From Neisseria meningitidis (GTDB lineage Bacteria; Pseudomonadota; Gammaproteobacteria; Burkholderiales; Neisseriaceae), in the NCBI GenBank assembly GCA_923184405.1, contig OV299793.1, positions 610,906 through 674,905 of the forward strand: a stretch of DNA of 64,000 bases, written 5' to 3'. A program made the position numbers and the translations under genes. The notes below the pieces were generated by a model, which was not told the origin of the DNA, searched no databases, and saw nothing but the letters and a program-made list of their open reading frames with translations. Shown here piece by piece: positions 1-11,815 of this stretch. Within the stretch, counting starts at the first letter, position 1, and the number at the start of each line of letters is the position of its first letter.

Positions 1-380
1 TAGCCGCTGCGTTCAGTTACGTATTGCTCACTTGTACCAAGTACAAATTACTGTTACAATAATCAGCTCGTTTTGAGTTGCACAGTAGATAGCAATATCG
101 AACGCATCGATCTTTAACAAATTGGAAAGCCGAAATCAACAAACAAAGACAAAGCGTTTGTTTTGATTTTTATTCTTTGCAAAGGATAAAAAATCGCTCA
201 CAAAGAAAAGAAAACAAACACAGTATTTGGGTGATGATTGTATCGACTTAATCCTGAAACACAAAAGGCAGGATTAAGACACAACAAAGCAGTAAGCTTT
301 ATCAAAGTAGGAAATTCAAGTCTGATGTTCTAGTCAACGGAATGTTAGGCAAAGTCAAAGAAGTTCTTGAAATGATAGAG
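1..380 (+). other. 3' part of the 16S-23S rRNA spacer
   Basis: This non-coding stretch leads into the 23S rRNA. It holds a boxA-like antitermination motif (TCTTTAACAAATTGG, about 111-125) and an A/T-rich tract. The bases just before the 23S 5' end (GATAGAGTCAAG) can pair with CTTGACTCTATC just after its 3' end, which is the expected RNase III processing stem. No tRNA gene is visible here; the usual Ile/Ala spacer tRNAs would lie before base 1. Confidence 0.8.
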
Positions 381-3258
<2,878 letters not shown>

Positions 3259-3352
3259 TCATTTGAAGAACTTCAAGAGATAAAAGCTTACTGACTGATT
3301 CAGTCATTACCGAATATATTGATTAAGGCTTTACCGATTTATAACAGTTTAA

Positions 3353-3467
3353 GTTTGGCGGCCATAGCGAGTTGGTCCCACGCCTTCTCATCCCGAACAG
3401 GACCGTGAAACGACTCAGCGCCGATGATAGTGTGGTTCTTCCATGCGAAAGTAGGTCACTGCCAAAC
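3353..3467 (+). rRNA. rrf: 5S ribosomal RNA
   Basis: The sequence begins TTTGGCGGCCATAGCGAG and ends GTAGGTCACTGCCAAAC. The terminal halves pair (TTTGGC with GCCAAA), and the core CATCCCGAACAGGACCGTGAAACG is the classic 5S loop region. It lies about 95 bases after the 23S end, as expected in a 16S-23S-5S operon. A T in CTTCTCATCCCGAAC, where most 5S genes carry C, may be one of the many sequence errors in this window. Confidence 0.95.
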
Positions 3468-4715
3468 ATCCTTTCAGAAAACCACCGAGTATGAGGCGGC
3501 ATCCGCTTAGCCAGGAAATCAGGTTTGCGGTTGCCCAGAAAAAATATCGGGGATGGCGGGACGGCATCCGTACGGCGTCCGGTCAGGCATGCGGAGGAAC
3601 GGCAGGAAACTTTAGGATATTCATTTCGAATGACTCGTTTTATCGTCCAAGATGAGGTATATTGTATGCAACACTTAAAGAAAAAACCAGCAAGCAAGAG
3701 ATGAACGCCAAGGTCAACATCCCGAGCACCTGCGCAGGCTCAAATGAGGCAGGTGCAAACATCTAATGCGGCTCCCCAGCACGACCTGAAGGTCCCAGAC
3801 AAGGCAGGAAGCCCAGAGAAGGCTGAAAGCCATTGCGCATACCATGCGCAAAACGCTGCCTTCAAATCTGGAGCTGACCATTTGAAACAAGGATAGACTA
3901 GAGCACCAGCCCAGAGATGCCAGCGAAGCTGAAGCACCAGCACTTCGGTCAATGCACGCACGCACCAAGAGGCCACAGAAATAAAAAACACTAAGACCGC
4001 TGTGATAAAAATAGTTGGGAACCTGTAAAGGTTGAAAGAAACACAGACCACACGAAGGAATGCTTTTAATAACTCGAAACAGAAATGACTAAAATATCGA
4101 ACATTATAAGATGTATCATATATGTACCGTTTCCACACATTATATCCGCATTAAAGAAAGTGTAGACTTGACCACATCACCATCTAAACAGGCCAGCTCC
4201 ACAAGGCTCATTTCCGTCAGCTTCAGAACACGTAATTTACTGGAAATGTACATAATCATCGCCCAAGCAGAGTAACGCAAGAAACCGAAAAAAAAGTGCA
4301 TTAGTAAACGAGTGTGTGTGTACGTGCGACACGACAAAGAGAGAGAGCATATGAGCACCGAAAAAGGAGAGGCCGTCTCTAAAACGCTGATTACTAAATA
4401 CTGCCACAGCAGCCATCCAGCCGTGCATGATCACACCCTAATGCAATAACATTCAGTGAATAAGAGACCAGGAATAGCCCCTTCATAGCGACCGCAACGA
4501 AAACCTCTACAGACCGAATCGAGTAGCCTAACTAGAAACGTATTACCCCAAACCTTGGAGCCGCGAAGTCAAGACCAGCATGACCAGGCTTGGTCCATTT
4601 AGGCCTCTATAACTGGCTGACAGCGATGGCACTGCCTCCCTGCATATGAAATCACATGGTGAATTCCAAAGCCCTTTATCAAAGCTAGAAGTCAAATTTG
4701 CTCTCGAAAGACATC
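3468..4715. other. Unassigned stretch after the rRNA operon, partly T-poor
   Basis: I see no recognisable gene here. No clear intrinsic terminator follows the 5S gene. From about 3700 to 4480 the plus strand is depleted in T, so long open frames on the minus strand (for example 3740-4138) are probably compositional accidents rich in Leu, Phe, Ser and Cys. The segment could be degraded prophage DNA continuous with the head-protein remnant that follows, or a poorly assembled stretch. Confidence 0.4.
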
Positions 4716-4719
4716 CGAT

Positions 4720-5400
4720 CCAGACGGACACTGCAAAAGGGCTTTATTCATCCTTACAAGATCAAATAGTCATAATGTCCATGGACGTCCGCAAATTGAA
4801 TAAGCAATCACACCGATATTTAAGGACTAATTACCAACATATCCCTATCGGCACGCTACTTATGTGGTGCAATACATATTAAGGATGACCTTTCCTATCC
4901 CAATAAGAAACCTCATATCATGCGTAGAGCAATAAGTCTACTACAAGTTTTGTCATGATGGATAATTCCGCCTGATTTGCCTTTGACGCAGCGTGTTTCA
5001 CACCTTGCCAAGTTACCTCGAGTTCATGCCCGCTGTTTTCATTGACATAGCTTTGCCGATAAAGTTATCCCGCGCATACCGCACAGCCACTTTACGAAGC
5101 TACTTTTTAACGGCAATTCCCCAATTCGCCAACGATACGGAAACAACACCGCATCGGAAGTTCGGATGACCCAGTATAGTCAACGCGCACTATGAGAAAA
5201 GATCGTAAAGCCCGATTACGCCCATCTCGCCGTTGGCATTGCAGACATCGGACACCTTGTCGTCTTTAAGGTTATCCACTGCACACCGACAACAAGCCCC
5301 GTTTTTTCCCAGCCAATCAGATTGCCCATACGTCGGCCATTGTCGTTTCCGTTCGGGCGATGGTTTTCGCACGGGCATTTATGTAGTTGGCTGGGTAGAT
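4720..5400 (-). pseudogene. Degraded phage minor head (Mu gpF-like) protein with a possible C-terminal nuclease-like domain
   Basis: Reading the minus strand across frameshifts gives, in order: an IARTETTMA segment (about 5350), GNLIGWEKTGLV and GVQW, then DDKVSDVCNANGE (about 5240), and GHPNFRCGVVSV (about 5155). The order ARTE - W - D..C..C/NG - HPN.RC is the signature of phage head-morphogenesis proteins (SPP1 gp7/Mu gpF type), where the last motif is normally HPNCRC. Downstream come NFIGKAYVNENSGHELEVTW, then QGVKHAASKANQAELSIM and YWDRKGHP. These look like the polyvalent LPD/PBECR-type domains often fused to such head proteins; that part is inference. At least four frameshifts or stops break it. 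It is probably a prophage remnant facing away from prmB. No other phage gene was recognised beside it. Confidence 0.55.
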
Positions 5401-5484
5401 TGGGTGGTTATTTGGCGATATGAAAAGGTTTGCTTGTTGTTTCTGTTATAATTAAAAGTATCTATACGCAGAATGGTTCATATT

Positions 5485-6383
5485 ATGTTTAATCAGGCAG
5501 CACAAGAATTGACGACTATCCGCGATATTTTACGTTTTGCAGTCAGCCGTTTTAATGAGGCAGGGGCCGCTTTTGGTCATGGAACAGATAATGCGCATGA
5601 TGAAGCGGCTTATTTGATTCTGCATACTTTGAATTTGCCTTTGGATATGCTTGCCCCATATCTTGATGCAAAACTCTTGGAAGCTGAAAAAGAGGAAGTG
5701 CTGGCGGTTATTGAGCGTCGTGCTGTCGAACACATTCCAGCCGCTTATTTGACCACCAGGCATGGCAGGAGAGTTTGATTTACTATGTGGATGAGCGCGT
5801 AATCATACCTCGTTCTTTTATTTATGAATTGTTGGGTAACGGACTTCGTCCTTGGATAGAATACGATGAGCTGGTGCATAATGCTTTGGATCTTTGCACC
5901 GGAAGCGGTTGCCTTGCCATTCAGATGGCGCATCATTATCCTGATGCCCAAATTGATGCGGTTGATGTGAGCTTGGATGCTTTGGAAGTGGCAGGGATTA
6001 ATGTCGAAGATTATGGTTTGGAAGAACGCATCCGGCTTATTCATACGGATTTGTTTGAAGGATTGGAAGGCACTTATGATTTGATTGTTTCCAATCCGCC
6101 TTATGTGGATGCGGAATCGGTTGAGTTATTGCCTGAAGAGTATTTGCACGAACCGGAATTGGCATTGGGCAGCGGGGCGGACAGGTTGGATGCCACCAGG
6201 CAGATTCTTCTGAATGCGGCAAAGTTTCTGAATCCCAAAGGTGTATTGCTGGTGGAAATCGGGCATAACAGGGATGTATTGGAAGCAGCGTATCCGGAGT
6301 TGCCTTTTACTTGGCTGGAAACCAGCGGGGGCGACGGTTTTGTTTTCCTCTTGACGCGCGAGCAGTTATTGGGTGAAGAGTGA
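5485..6383 (+). CDS. prmB: Ribosomal protein L3 (uL3) glutamine methyltransferase PrmB, one frameshift
   Basis: PrmB/HemK-family SAM-dependent methyltransferase that modifies a Gln side chain; PrmB acts on ribosomal protein L3. An N-terminal helical part (to about residue 95) is followed by the Rossmann domain with LDLCTGSGCLAIQMA as the SAM loop and SNPPYVDAES carrying the NPPY catalytic motif. The ending GDGFVFLL is family-typical. One indel near 5755 separates the two halves; restoring it reads AYLT..AW.ESLIYYVDERV without loss. I start at the second Met (MFNQAAQEL); an in-frame Met lies 12 bases upstream. A TATAAT sequence at 5447-5452 may be the -10 element. An uptake-sequence terminator follows. 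Confidence 0.9.
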
Positions 6384-6393
6384 GTTGATAGGG

Positions 6394-6434
6394 AAATGCC
6401 GTCTGAAGACGATTTGTTTTCAGACGGCATTTTT
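6394..6434 (+). terminator. Uptake-sequence inverted repeat terminator after prmB
   Basis: ATGCCGTCTGAA and TTCAGACGGCAT form a stem followed by T residues. Paired Neisseria uptake sequences commonly double as intrinsic terminators. Confidence 0.85.
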
Positions 6435-6663
6435 ACGATACGTTGTCTCGGGTTTGATGCTTGGCAGAGAAATCCTTACCATATTGTTTATAAGTTAATT
6501 GTTTTTGGCAGTGTTTTAATATAGTGTTGATAGGCGTACTTGGCTTCAATATATTCAATAGAATAGGTTTATTCCTAACCGGAAAATAATTGTCTTTTCC
6601 CTTGCAAATAATTGAAATCAAAAGATTACTAAAACACAGCCTTGTTTTTATATCGCTATTGCA

Positions 6664-7394
6664 ATGAAAAATTATCTCGGATTGTATTTTCAACTGTCCT
6701 GTTGGGTTTTTCGGCCGCTTTGTTTACGCAGACCTATTCTGTTTATTTTAATCAGAACGGGAAACTGACGGCGACGATGTCTTCTGCCGCTTATATCAGG
6801 CAATATAGTGTGGCGGAGGTATTGCGCACGCGCAGGATTTTTATTATCCGTCGATGAAGAAATATTCCGAACCTTATATCGTTGCTTCAACGCAAATCAA
6901 ATCTTTGTGCCTACCCTGCAAAACGGTATGTTGATTTTGTGGCATTTTAATGGTCAGAAAAAATGGCGGGGGCTTCAGCAAGGGTAAGCCGGACGGGGAG
7001 TGGGTCAACTGGTATCCGAACGGTAAAAAATCTGCCGTTATGCCTTATAAAAATGGTTTGAGTGAAGGTACGGGGTACCGCTATTACCGTAACGGCGGCA
7101 AGGAAAGCGAAATCCAGTTTAAACAGAATAAGGCAAACGGCGTATGGAAGCAATGGTATGCCGACGGCAATATCAAAACGGAAATGGTTATGGTCAACGA
7201 TGAGCCTGCCAAAATTTGACTTGGGATGAAAGCGGCCGATTACTCTCGGAACTGTCCATCCGCCACCATCAACGCAACGGGTGGTTTTCGAGTGGTACGA
7301 AGATGGTTCTAAAAAGAGCGAGGCTGTTTATCAGGATGACAAGTTGGTCAGGAAAACCCAGTGGGATAAGGATGGTTATTTAATCGAACCCTGA
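6664..7394 (+). CDS. MORN/YwqK-like repeat protein, exported, with frameshifts
   Basis: This secreted or membrane-anchored protein is built of short repeats of the type G.W..WY.NGK....Y.NG, seen as GEWVNWYPNGKKS, YRYYRNGGKESE, GVWKQWYADGNIK and an EWYEDGSKKSE-type unit near the end. That is the MORN-variant pattern of the YwqK family; the role in Neisseria is unknown to me. The start is ATGAAAAA-TTATCTCGG. One A is missing from the run, and with six A the frame reads MKKLSRIVFSTVLLGFSAAL, a convincing signal sequence. Further indels fall near 6825, 6940 and 7220. Translation ends GYLIEP before an uptake-sequence terminator. Confidence 0.7.
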
Positions 7395-7400
7395 ATCTTG

Positions 7401-7435
7401 ATGCTGTCTGAAATAGTTTCAGACGGCATTTTGTA
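7401..7435 (+). terminator. Uptake-sequence inverted repeat terminator
   Basis: ATGCTGTCTGAA and TTCAGACGGCAT form a stem followed by TTTGT, ending the repeat-protein gene. One arm carries a C-to-T variant of the uptake sequence. Confidence 0.75.
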
Positions 7436-7473
7436 TGTATATATTGTTGACAATATTTCTTCAAAATCCAACG

Positions 7474-7483
7474 GTGGTATAAT
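7474..7483 (+). promoter_or_regulatory. Extended -10 promoter of the UPF0237-UPF0210 pair
   Basis: GTGGTATAAT has a perfect TATAAT at 7478-7483 with an upstream TGG extension, 36 bases before the GTG start. A TTGACA at 7447-7452 is 25 bases away, too far for a normal -35, so the extended -10 probably carries the promoter. Confidence 0.45.
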
Positions 7484-7519
7484 TTCGGACTTTAACGGAT
7501 ATCTGCAAGGAGTAAGCCT

Positions 7520-7791
7520 GTGAACAATTCAGTCATCACCGTCATCGGCAAAGACCGCGTCGGCATCGGGTACCATGTTTCCAAAATTTTGGCGGAAAAC
7601 CGAATCAACATCCTTAATATCAGCCAACAGCTGATGGACGAATTTTTACCATGATTATCTTGGTGGATACCTCGAAATGCCCCAAATCTCGGCAGGAGGT
7701 TTTGGATTTGTTTGCGGAAGAGAGCAAAAAACTCGCGCTTGATATCCGTATGCAAAACGAAGAAATTTTCCAAGCCATGCACCGTATTTAA
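7520..7791 (+). CDS. ACT-domain protein, UPF0237 family, one frameshift
   Basis: A small (about 90 residues) stand-alone ACT domain protein beginning [14 protein letters not shown], the typical amino-acid-binding ACT entry, and ending [11 protein letters not shown]. Such domains bind small ligands and modulate partner proteins. In many bacteria this gene is paired with a UPF0210/DUF711 gene, as here, 14 bases downstream, so the two probably act together. The start is GTG at 7520, preceded by AAGGAG. An indel near 7645 splits the frame; I treat it as a sequence error. Confidence 0.8.
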
Positions 7792-7805
7792 GTCGGAGGA
7801 GAGCC

Positions 7806-9159
7806 ATGAGTATTCAATCCGGCGAGATTTTAGAAACCGTCAAAATGGTGGCCGACCAGAATTTTGACGTGCGCACCATTACCATCGGCATTGATTTGCA
7901 CGACTGCATCAGCACCGACATCGACGTGTTAAACCAAAACATTTACAACAAAATCACCACGGTCGGCAAAGACTTGGTGGCGACGGCAAAATATCTGTCT
8001 GCCAAATACGGCGTGCCGATTGTGAATCAGCGCATTTCCGTTACGCCGATTGCCCAAATCGCGGCGGCGAGCAAAGCCGATTCTTACGTCAGCGTGGCGC
8101 AAACTTTGGATAAGGCTGCCAAAGCCATCGGCGTGTCCTTTATCGGCGGCTTTTCCGCGCTGGTGCAAAAAGGCATGTCGCCTTCAGACGAGGTGTTAAT
8201 CCGTTCCATTCCCGAAGCGATGAAGACCACCGACAACGTGTGCAGCTCCATCAATGTCGGCAGTACAGCGTCACGGAATCAAAATGGATGCGGTCAAGCT
8301 GGCAGGTGAAACCATCAAACGCACGGCTGAAATTACGCCCGAAGGCTCGGCTGCGCGAAAATCGTCGTGTTCTGCAATGCGGTAGAAGACAATCCGTTTA
8401 TGGCGGGTGCGTTTCACGGATCGGGCGAAGCGGATGCCGTGATTAATGTCGGCGTATCCGGCCCAGGTGTCGTAAAAGCCGCGTTGGAAAATTCGGACTG
8501 CAACGACATTGACCGAAGTTGCCGAAGTTGTGAAGAAAACCGCTTTCAAAATTACCCGCGTAAGCGAACTCATCGGCCGCGAAGCCTCAAAATGCTGAAT
8601 ATCCCGTTTGGTATTCTCGACTTGTCGCTGGCACCGACCCTGCCGTCGGCGACTCGGTGGCGCGCATTCTTGAAGAAATGGGTTTGAGCGTCTGCGGTAC
8701 GCACGGCACAACAGCAGCTTTGGCATTGCTGAACGATGCCGTGAAAAAGGGCGGCATGATGGCTTCGAGCGCGGTTGGCGGTTTGAGTGGCGCGTTTATC
8801 CCCGTTTCCGAAGACGAAGGTATGATTGCCGCCGCCGAAGCAGGCGTGCTGACGTTGGATAAACTCGAAGCGATGACCGCCGTCTGCTCGGTCGGGCTGG
8901 ACATGATTGCCGTCCTGGCGATACGCCCGCACACACCATTTCCGGCATCATCGCCGACGAAGCCGCCATCGGCATGATCAACAGCAAAACCACTGCCGTG
9001 CGCATTATTCCGGCAACCGGAAAAACCGTCGGCGACAGCGTCGAGTTCGGCGGCCTGTTGGGCTACGCGCCTGTAATGCCGGTAAAAGAAGGCTCATGCG
9101 AAGTGTTCGTCAACCGGGGCGGCAGGATTCCTGCACCGATTCAATCGATGAAAAACTGA
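7806..9159 (+). CDS. UPF0210 (DUF711) family protein, several frameshifts
   Basis: The start ATGAGTATTCAATCC lies behind GGAGGAG. The product is about 450 residues and shows the family's [17 protein letters not shown] region (damaged near 8265), [33 protein letters not shown] and [14 protein letters not shown]. The fold is related to pyruvate formate-lyase-like barrels, but no biochemical role is firmly established. It sits in an operon with the ACT gene upstream. Indels near 8270, 8350, 8505, 8640 and 8925 shift the frame, and each neighbouring frame resumes the family sequence. The end is QSMKN. Confidence 0.85.
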
Positions 9160-9175
9160 TTGCGGTTTTGATGGG

Positions 9176-9210
9176 AAATGCCGTCTGAAAGGCTTCAGAC
9201 GGCATTTTGT
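9176..9210. terminator. Uptake-sequence terminator between UPF0210 and alr
   Basis: ATGCCGTCTGAA-AGGC-TTCAGACGGCAT with T residues on the right side. It lies between convergent genes and can serve both directions. Confidence 0.85.
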
Positions 9211-9220
9211 TTGGACTTGA

Positions 9221-10271
9221 TTACTCGATATAAGTGAATTTTGCACGTTTGATATTGCACATCAATTGTAAGGATGGTTCCGGCCGCTTCGGCAACAGTA
9301 TTGATGTTGACCGTATCGCCCACAGTTCGACCTCGTGTCCCAAACCTTCTTGCGAAGCGTCCAGCTCGATGGTCATCATATCCATAGAGACCCTGCCGAT
9401 GACCCGGGTCAATTTGCCGTCGACAGCGACGGGGAATTGCTTGGGCGCGGCGCGGATAACCGTCCGCATAACCGCAGGCAATCAGACCGACGCGCGTAGA
9501 TTTGCTGGTATAAAATGTTGCGCCATAACCGATAGGGGAGTGCGGCTGTAAAACGCGTTCGCCAAAAATACGGGTTGAAAGCCTCATCACGGGTTTCAGC
9601 CTGTCATCGCTGCCTCCGAACGGGGAAATGCCGTATAACGCCAAGCCCGCGCGCCCCAATCCTGCGTGCTTCGGGAACATTCAAAATAGCCGCCGAATTG
9701 CAAGGCTTTCTTCGCCTTCCAGCCCTTCCGTACCCAAATCGAATGCTTCCATCTGTATTTCCGTCATACCGCTTTCGGGTTCGTCCGCACAGGAGAAATG
9801 CGAGAATTTGACAATACTGTCCACATATTCCGACTGTTTCAATGCCGCATATGCCGAAGCGTAATCATGAGGGAAAAACCGGTACGGTGCATCCCCGAAT
9901 CCATTTTCAACCGGACTTTGACGGGTTTTTTCCAATGGCGGATCAGCAAAGCCTCAAGCTGCCATTGGTTTCCGACTGCCGACCAAAGCGAGTATTGTTC
10001 GACCGCTTCGTACTCTGATGCTTCAAATACACATTCCAAAAGGACAATCGGATGGGTAATGCCGCTCTCCCGCAGCCTGATTCCTTCATCGATTGTCGCC
10101 ACGGCAAAGCCGTCTGCCAAGTCTGCCAGCGCGAAAGCACATCTGACCGCACCGTGTCCGTATGCGTCGGCCTTCACTACCGCAAACAGCTTGCCTCCGT
10201 GCATTTCCTTTAAAAATCTGATAATTGTGCCTAAGGTTGCCCAACCTGATCTACACGTTCAAAAGACACAT
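9221..10271 (-). CDS. alr: Alanine racemase, broken by indels and one nonsense change
   Basis: PLP enzyme interconverting L- and D-alanine for peptidoglycan. VVKADAYGHG carries the PLP lysine near the N-terminus. Later motifs are FSHFSCADEPES, GRAGLALYGISPFGG, HSPIGYGATFYTSKSTRVG and IACGYADGYPR, and VIGRVSMDMMTIELD is near the C-terminus. The likely start is the ATG ending at 10271, giving M..LNV-stop-IRLGNLRHNY, where a TAG stands in place of an expected Gln. The frame is also shifted near 10205, 9845, 9690, 9450 and 9290. The length (about 350 residues) fits the family. It converges on the UPF0210 gene. Confidence 0.9.
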
Positions 10272-10447
10272 AAATTCATTCCTTACCAAACAAGTGTTTA
10301 TTAGCAAAATTAAGAAATCAATTAGGGAATTATAATCCAACGGCAAGGCTTTTAAAATATTAAAGACCCTTGTGTCTTCAAGCCGAAGCAGCAGTTTTCA
10401 AGTAGGAAAGCGGTTTGCTTTTCCTGATATAATCGCTTTCCCAAATA

Positions 10448-10552
10448 TATAGTGGATTAACAAAAATCAGGACAAGGCGACGAAGCCGCAGACAGTACAA
10501 ATAGTACGGCAAGGCGAGGCAACGCCGTACTGGTTTTTGTTAATCCACTATA
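10448..10552. repeat. Correia repeat enclosed element (105 bp) upstream of lrp
   Basis: The perfect terminal inverted repeats are TATAGTGGATTAAC and GTTAATCCACTATA, flanking a short internal core (GACAGTACAAATAGTACGGC). It is the internally deleted ~105-bp class of Correia element, a miniature transposable element that duplicates TA on insertion. It lies 43 bases before the lrp start, where Correia ends can supply promoter elements or RNase III sites. Confidence 0.92.
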
Positions 10553-10595
10553 TACTCTATTTGTTAAAATCAATAATAAATACAAGGCAATCCAA

Positions 10596-11060
10596 ATGAA
10601 AGAACTAGATAAAATCGATTTCCGCATTCTTAAGATCCTCCAACAGAATGCCCGCATCCCGATGACGGAGCTTGCCGAGAAGGTAAGCTTGTCCACCACG
10701 CCCGTTACAGAGAGGGTGCGCCGTTTGGAGCGGGAACATTATATTTCCGGCTATCACGCCCACCTCAATCCCCATCTGTTGGGCAAACCGCTATTGGTTT
10801 TTGTCGAGCTGAAGCTGCAATCCAAATCGGGCAATATTTTCGAAGATTTCAAAAAAGAAGTGCTGAAAATTCCGCAAATTATGGAATGCCACTTGGTGTC
10901 GGGCGAATACGACTATCTGATTAAAGTACGTTTGCCTGATATGTCTGCCTATCGGGATATGCTAGGCAATATCCTATTGCAACTGCATACCGCTTCGGAG
11001 AGTAGGAGTTATGTTGTGATGGAGGAGGTCAAAGAAAATCCGGTTTTGGATTTAGATTGA
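10596..11060 (+). CDS. lrp: Lrp/AsnC family transcriptional regulator
   Basis: An intact 154-residue DNA-binding regulator. The winged helix is at residues 1-60 (LDKIDFRILKILQQNARIP, then LAEKVSLSTTPVTERVRRLE as the recognition helix), followed by an RAM/ACT-type ligand domain at about 70-150 with EVLKIPQIMECHLVSGEYDY. Lrp proteins sense leucine or other amino acids and adjust amino-acid and stress metabolism. It is one of the few undamaged genes here. A Correia element ends 43 bases upstream. The sRNA pair downstream is transcribed toward it. Confidence 0.93.
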   Translation: MKELDKIDFRILKILQQNARIPMTELAEKVSLSTTPVTERVRRLEREHYISGYHAHLNPHLLGKPLLVFVELKLQSKSGNIFEDFKKEVLKIPQIMECHLVSGEYDYLIKVRLPDMSAYRDMLGNILLQLHTASESRSYVVMEEVKENPVLDLD

Positions 11061-11138
11061 ATATTTCAGACCGGGTATGCGGTTTGACACCTAAATGAAA
11101 CATAACAACATCACGCACAGAGACTTGTTGCTTCAGAT

Positions 11139-11230
11139 AAAAAAATGCACACATTCAATAGAATGTGTGCCAAGTCTACAAAGGAGAAATAGAGGAGAAA
11201 CTATTAACTGACTACTCGAACCAGCTAACG
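11139..11230 (-). ncRNA. Sibling small RNA, copy nearer lrp (NmsR/RcoF type)
   Basis: A roughly 92-nt transcript is predicted on the minus strand. The 5' stem-loop has a stem of about 10 bp (UUAGCUGGUU/AGUCAGUUAA, plus positions 11204-11228). It is followed by a single-stranded pyrimidine tract UUUCUCCUCUAUUUCUCCUU, complementary to Shine-Dalgarno sequences. A perfect terminator follows (GCACACAUUC-UAUU-GAAUGUGUGC, then seven U with an A ahead). I recall two such sibling sRNAs between dsbB and lrp in Neisseria (NmsRA/NmsRB, RcoF1/2, NgncR_162/163) that repress central-metabolism mRNAs with Hfq. Which named copy this is I cannot say. Confidence 0.88.
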
Positions 11231-11236
11231 GAACGA

Positions 11237-11265
11237 ATTATGCAGCTTTTCCGGTCAAAAAGCAA
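11237..11265 (-). promoter_or_regulatory. Sigma-70 promoter of the lrp-proximal sRNA
   Basis: On the minus strand, TTGCTT (11260-11265) and CATAAT (11237-11242) are separated by 17 bases, about 7 bases before the predicted sRNA 5' end. Confidence 0.7.
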
Positions 11266-11341
11266 GCGTTTTTCTTGTTAAATTTCTTAAAGAATGGAAT
11301 TTCAAACAATAAAAGTAATTAAATTTCAAAAAAGCGGAGAT

Positions 11342-11429
11342 AAAAAATGCACACATCCAGTTGAATGTGTGCCAAGTCTACAAAGGAGAAATAGAGGAGA
11401 AAAATCAAGCTGCATCAAGCAGCTCGACG
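11342..11429 (-). ncRNA. Sibling small RNA, copy nearer dsbB (NmsR/RcoF type)
   Basis: The second predicted sRNA (about 88 nt) has the same design as its neighbour. The 5' stem-loop UCGAGCUGC-UUGAU-GCAGCUUGA has a different sequence but a preserved structure. The pyrimidine Shine-Dalgarno-mimic complement (UUUUCUCCUCUAUUUCUCC) is identical. The terminator GCACACAU...AUGUGUGC is followed by AUUUUUU. The 3' halves of the two copies are nearly identical over about 62 bases, while the 5' hairpins have diverged but kept pairing, which is good evidence for RNA function. Confidence 0.88.
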
Positions 11430-11435
11430 GCAGGA

Positions 11436-11464
11436 ATTATCCGCCGTTTCTTATCCACTGTCAA
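11436..11464 (-). promoter_or_regulatory. Sigma-70 promoter of the dsbB-proximal sRNA
   Basis: On the minus strand a perfect TTGACA (11459-11464) lies 17 bases before GATAAT (11436-11441), with initiation expected near 11429. It matches consensus better than the promoter of the sibling copy. Confidence 0.8.
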
Positions 11465-11815
11465 TTATTTTTTGAAAATTTACCCGACCGATTCAAATTT
11501 TGCAAAAAACTTGCAAGATGGCTATCCGGCAACAAATTCCTTCAAAAACCTGTCAATCTGCTTATTCAAAAAACTCATATAATTTCATTGAAATAAACTT
11601 TTGATTCGCTAAATTTGCTGAAATTCAAATCCTCTAGATGTATTTTTTTGTAGGCATTGTGCGGGCAAATCGCCGATTTGTCCCTTGTCAGGTCTTGTGT
11701 ATATCGGGAAAACCGAAATCGTCCGCACCTGCACCTGTGTCGATTCGTCCCTTGCCATCTCGAGATATATCCAGCAAAATCGGCATATCGGTATTTTGAT
11801 TGGTGTGTTGAGAAA

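Noticed and set aside
1..380. tRNA gene in the rRNA spacer
   Set aside because: No cloverleaf or CCA-adjacent acceptor stem is visible in this part; spacer tRNAs would lie upstream of the window.
3740..4138. 132-codon minus-strand frame suggesting a membrane protein
   Set aside because: Hydrophobicity follows from the T-poor plus strand; no start signal, no homology I recognise.
7447..7483. TTGACA/TATAAT as a standard promoter before the ACT-domain gene
   Set aside because: The spacing is 25 bases; only the extended -10 is kept as a candidate.
11181..11200. AAGGAGAAATAGAGGAG read as a duplicated ribosome-binding site on the plus strand
   Set aside because: No start codon with a useful frame follows either copy; the signal is explained by anti-Shine-Dalgarno tracts of minus-strand sRNAs.
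11294..11596. A 100-codon plus-strand frame over the second sRNA
   Set aside because: It crosses the sRNA promoter and terminator, has no ribosome-binding site, and the repeat containing AAGGAGAAATAGAGGAG is the complement of the sRNA pyrimidine tract.
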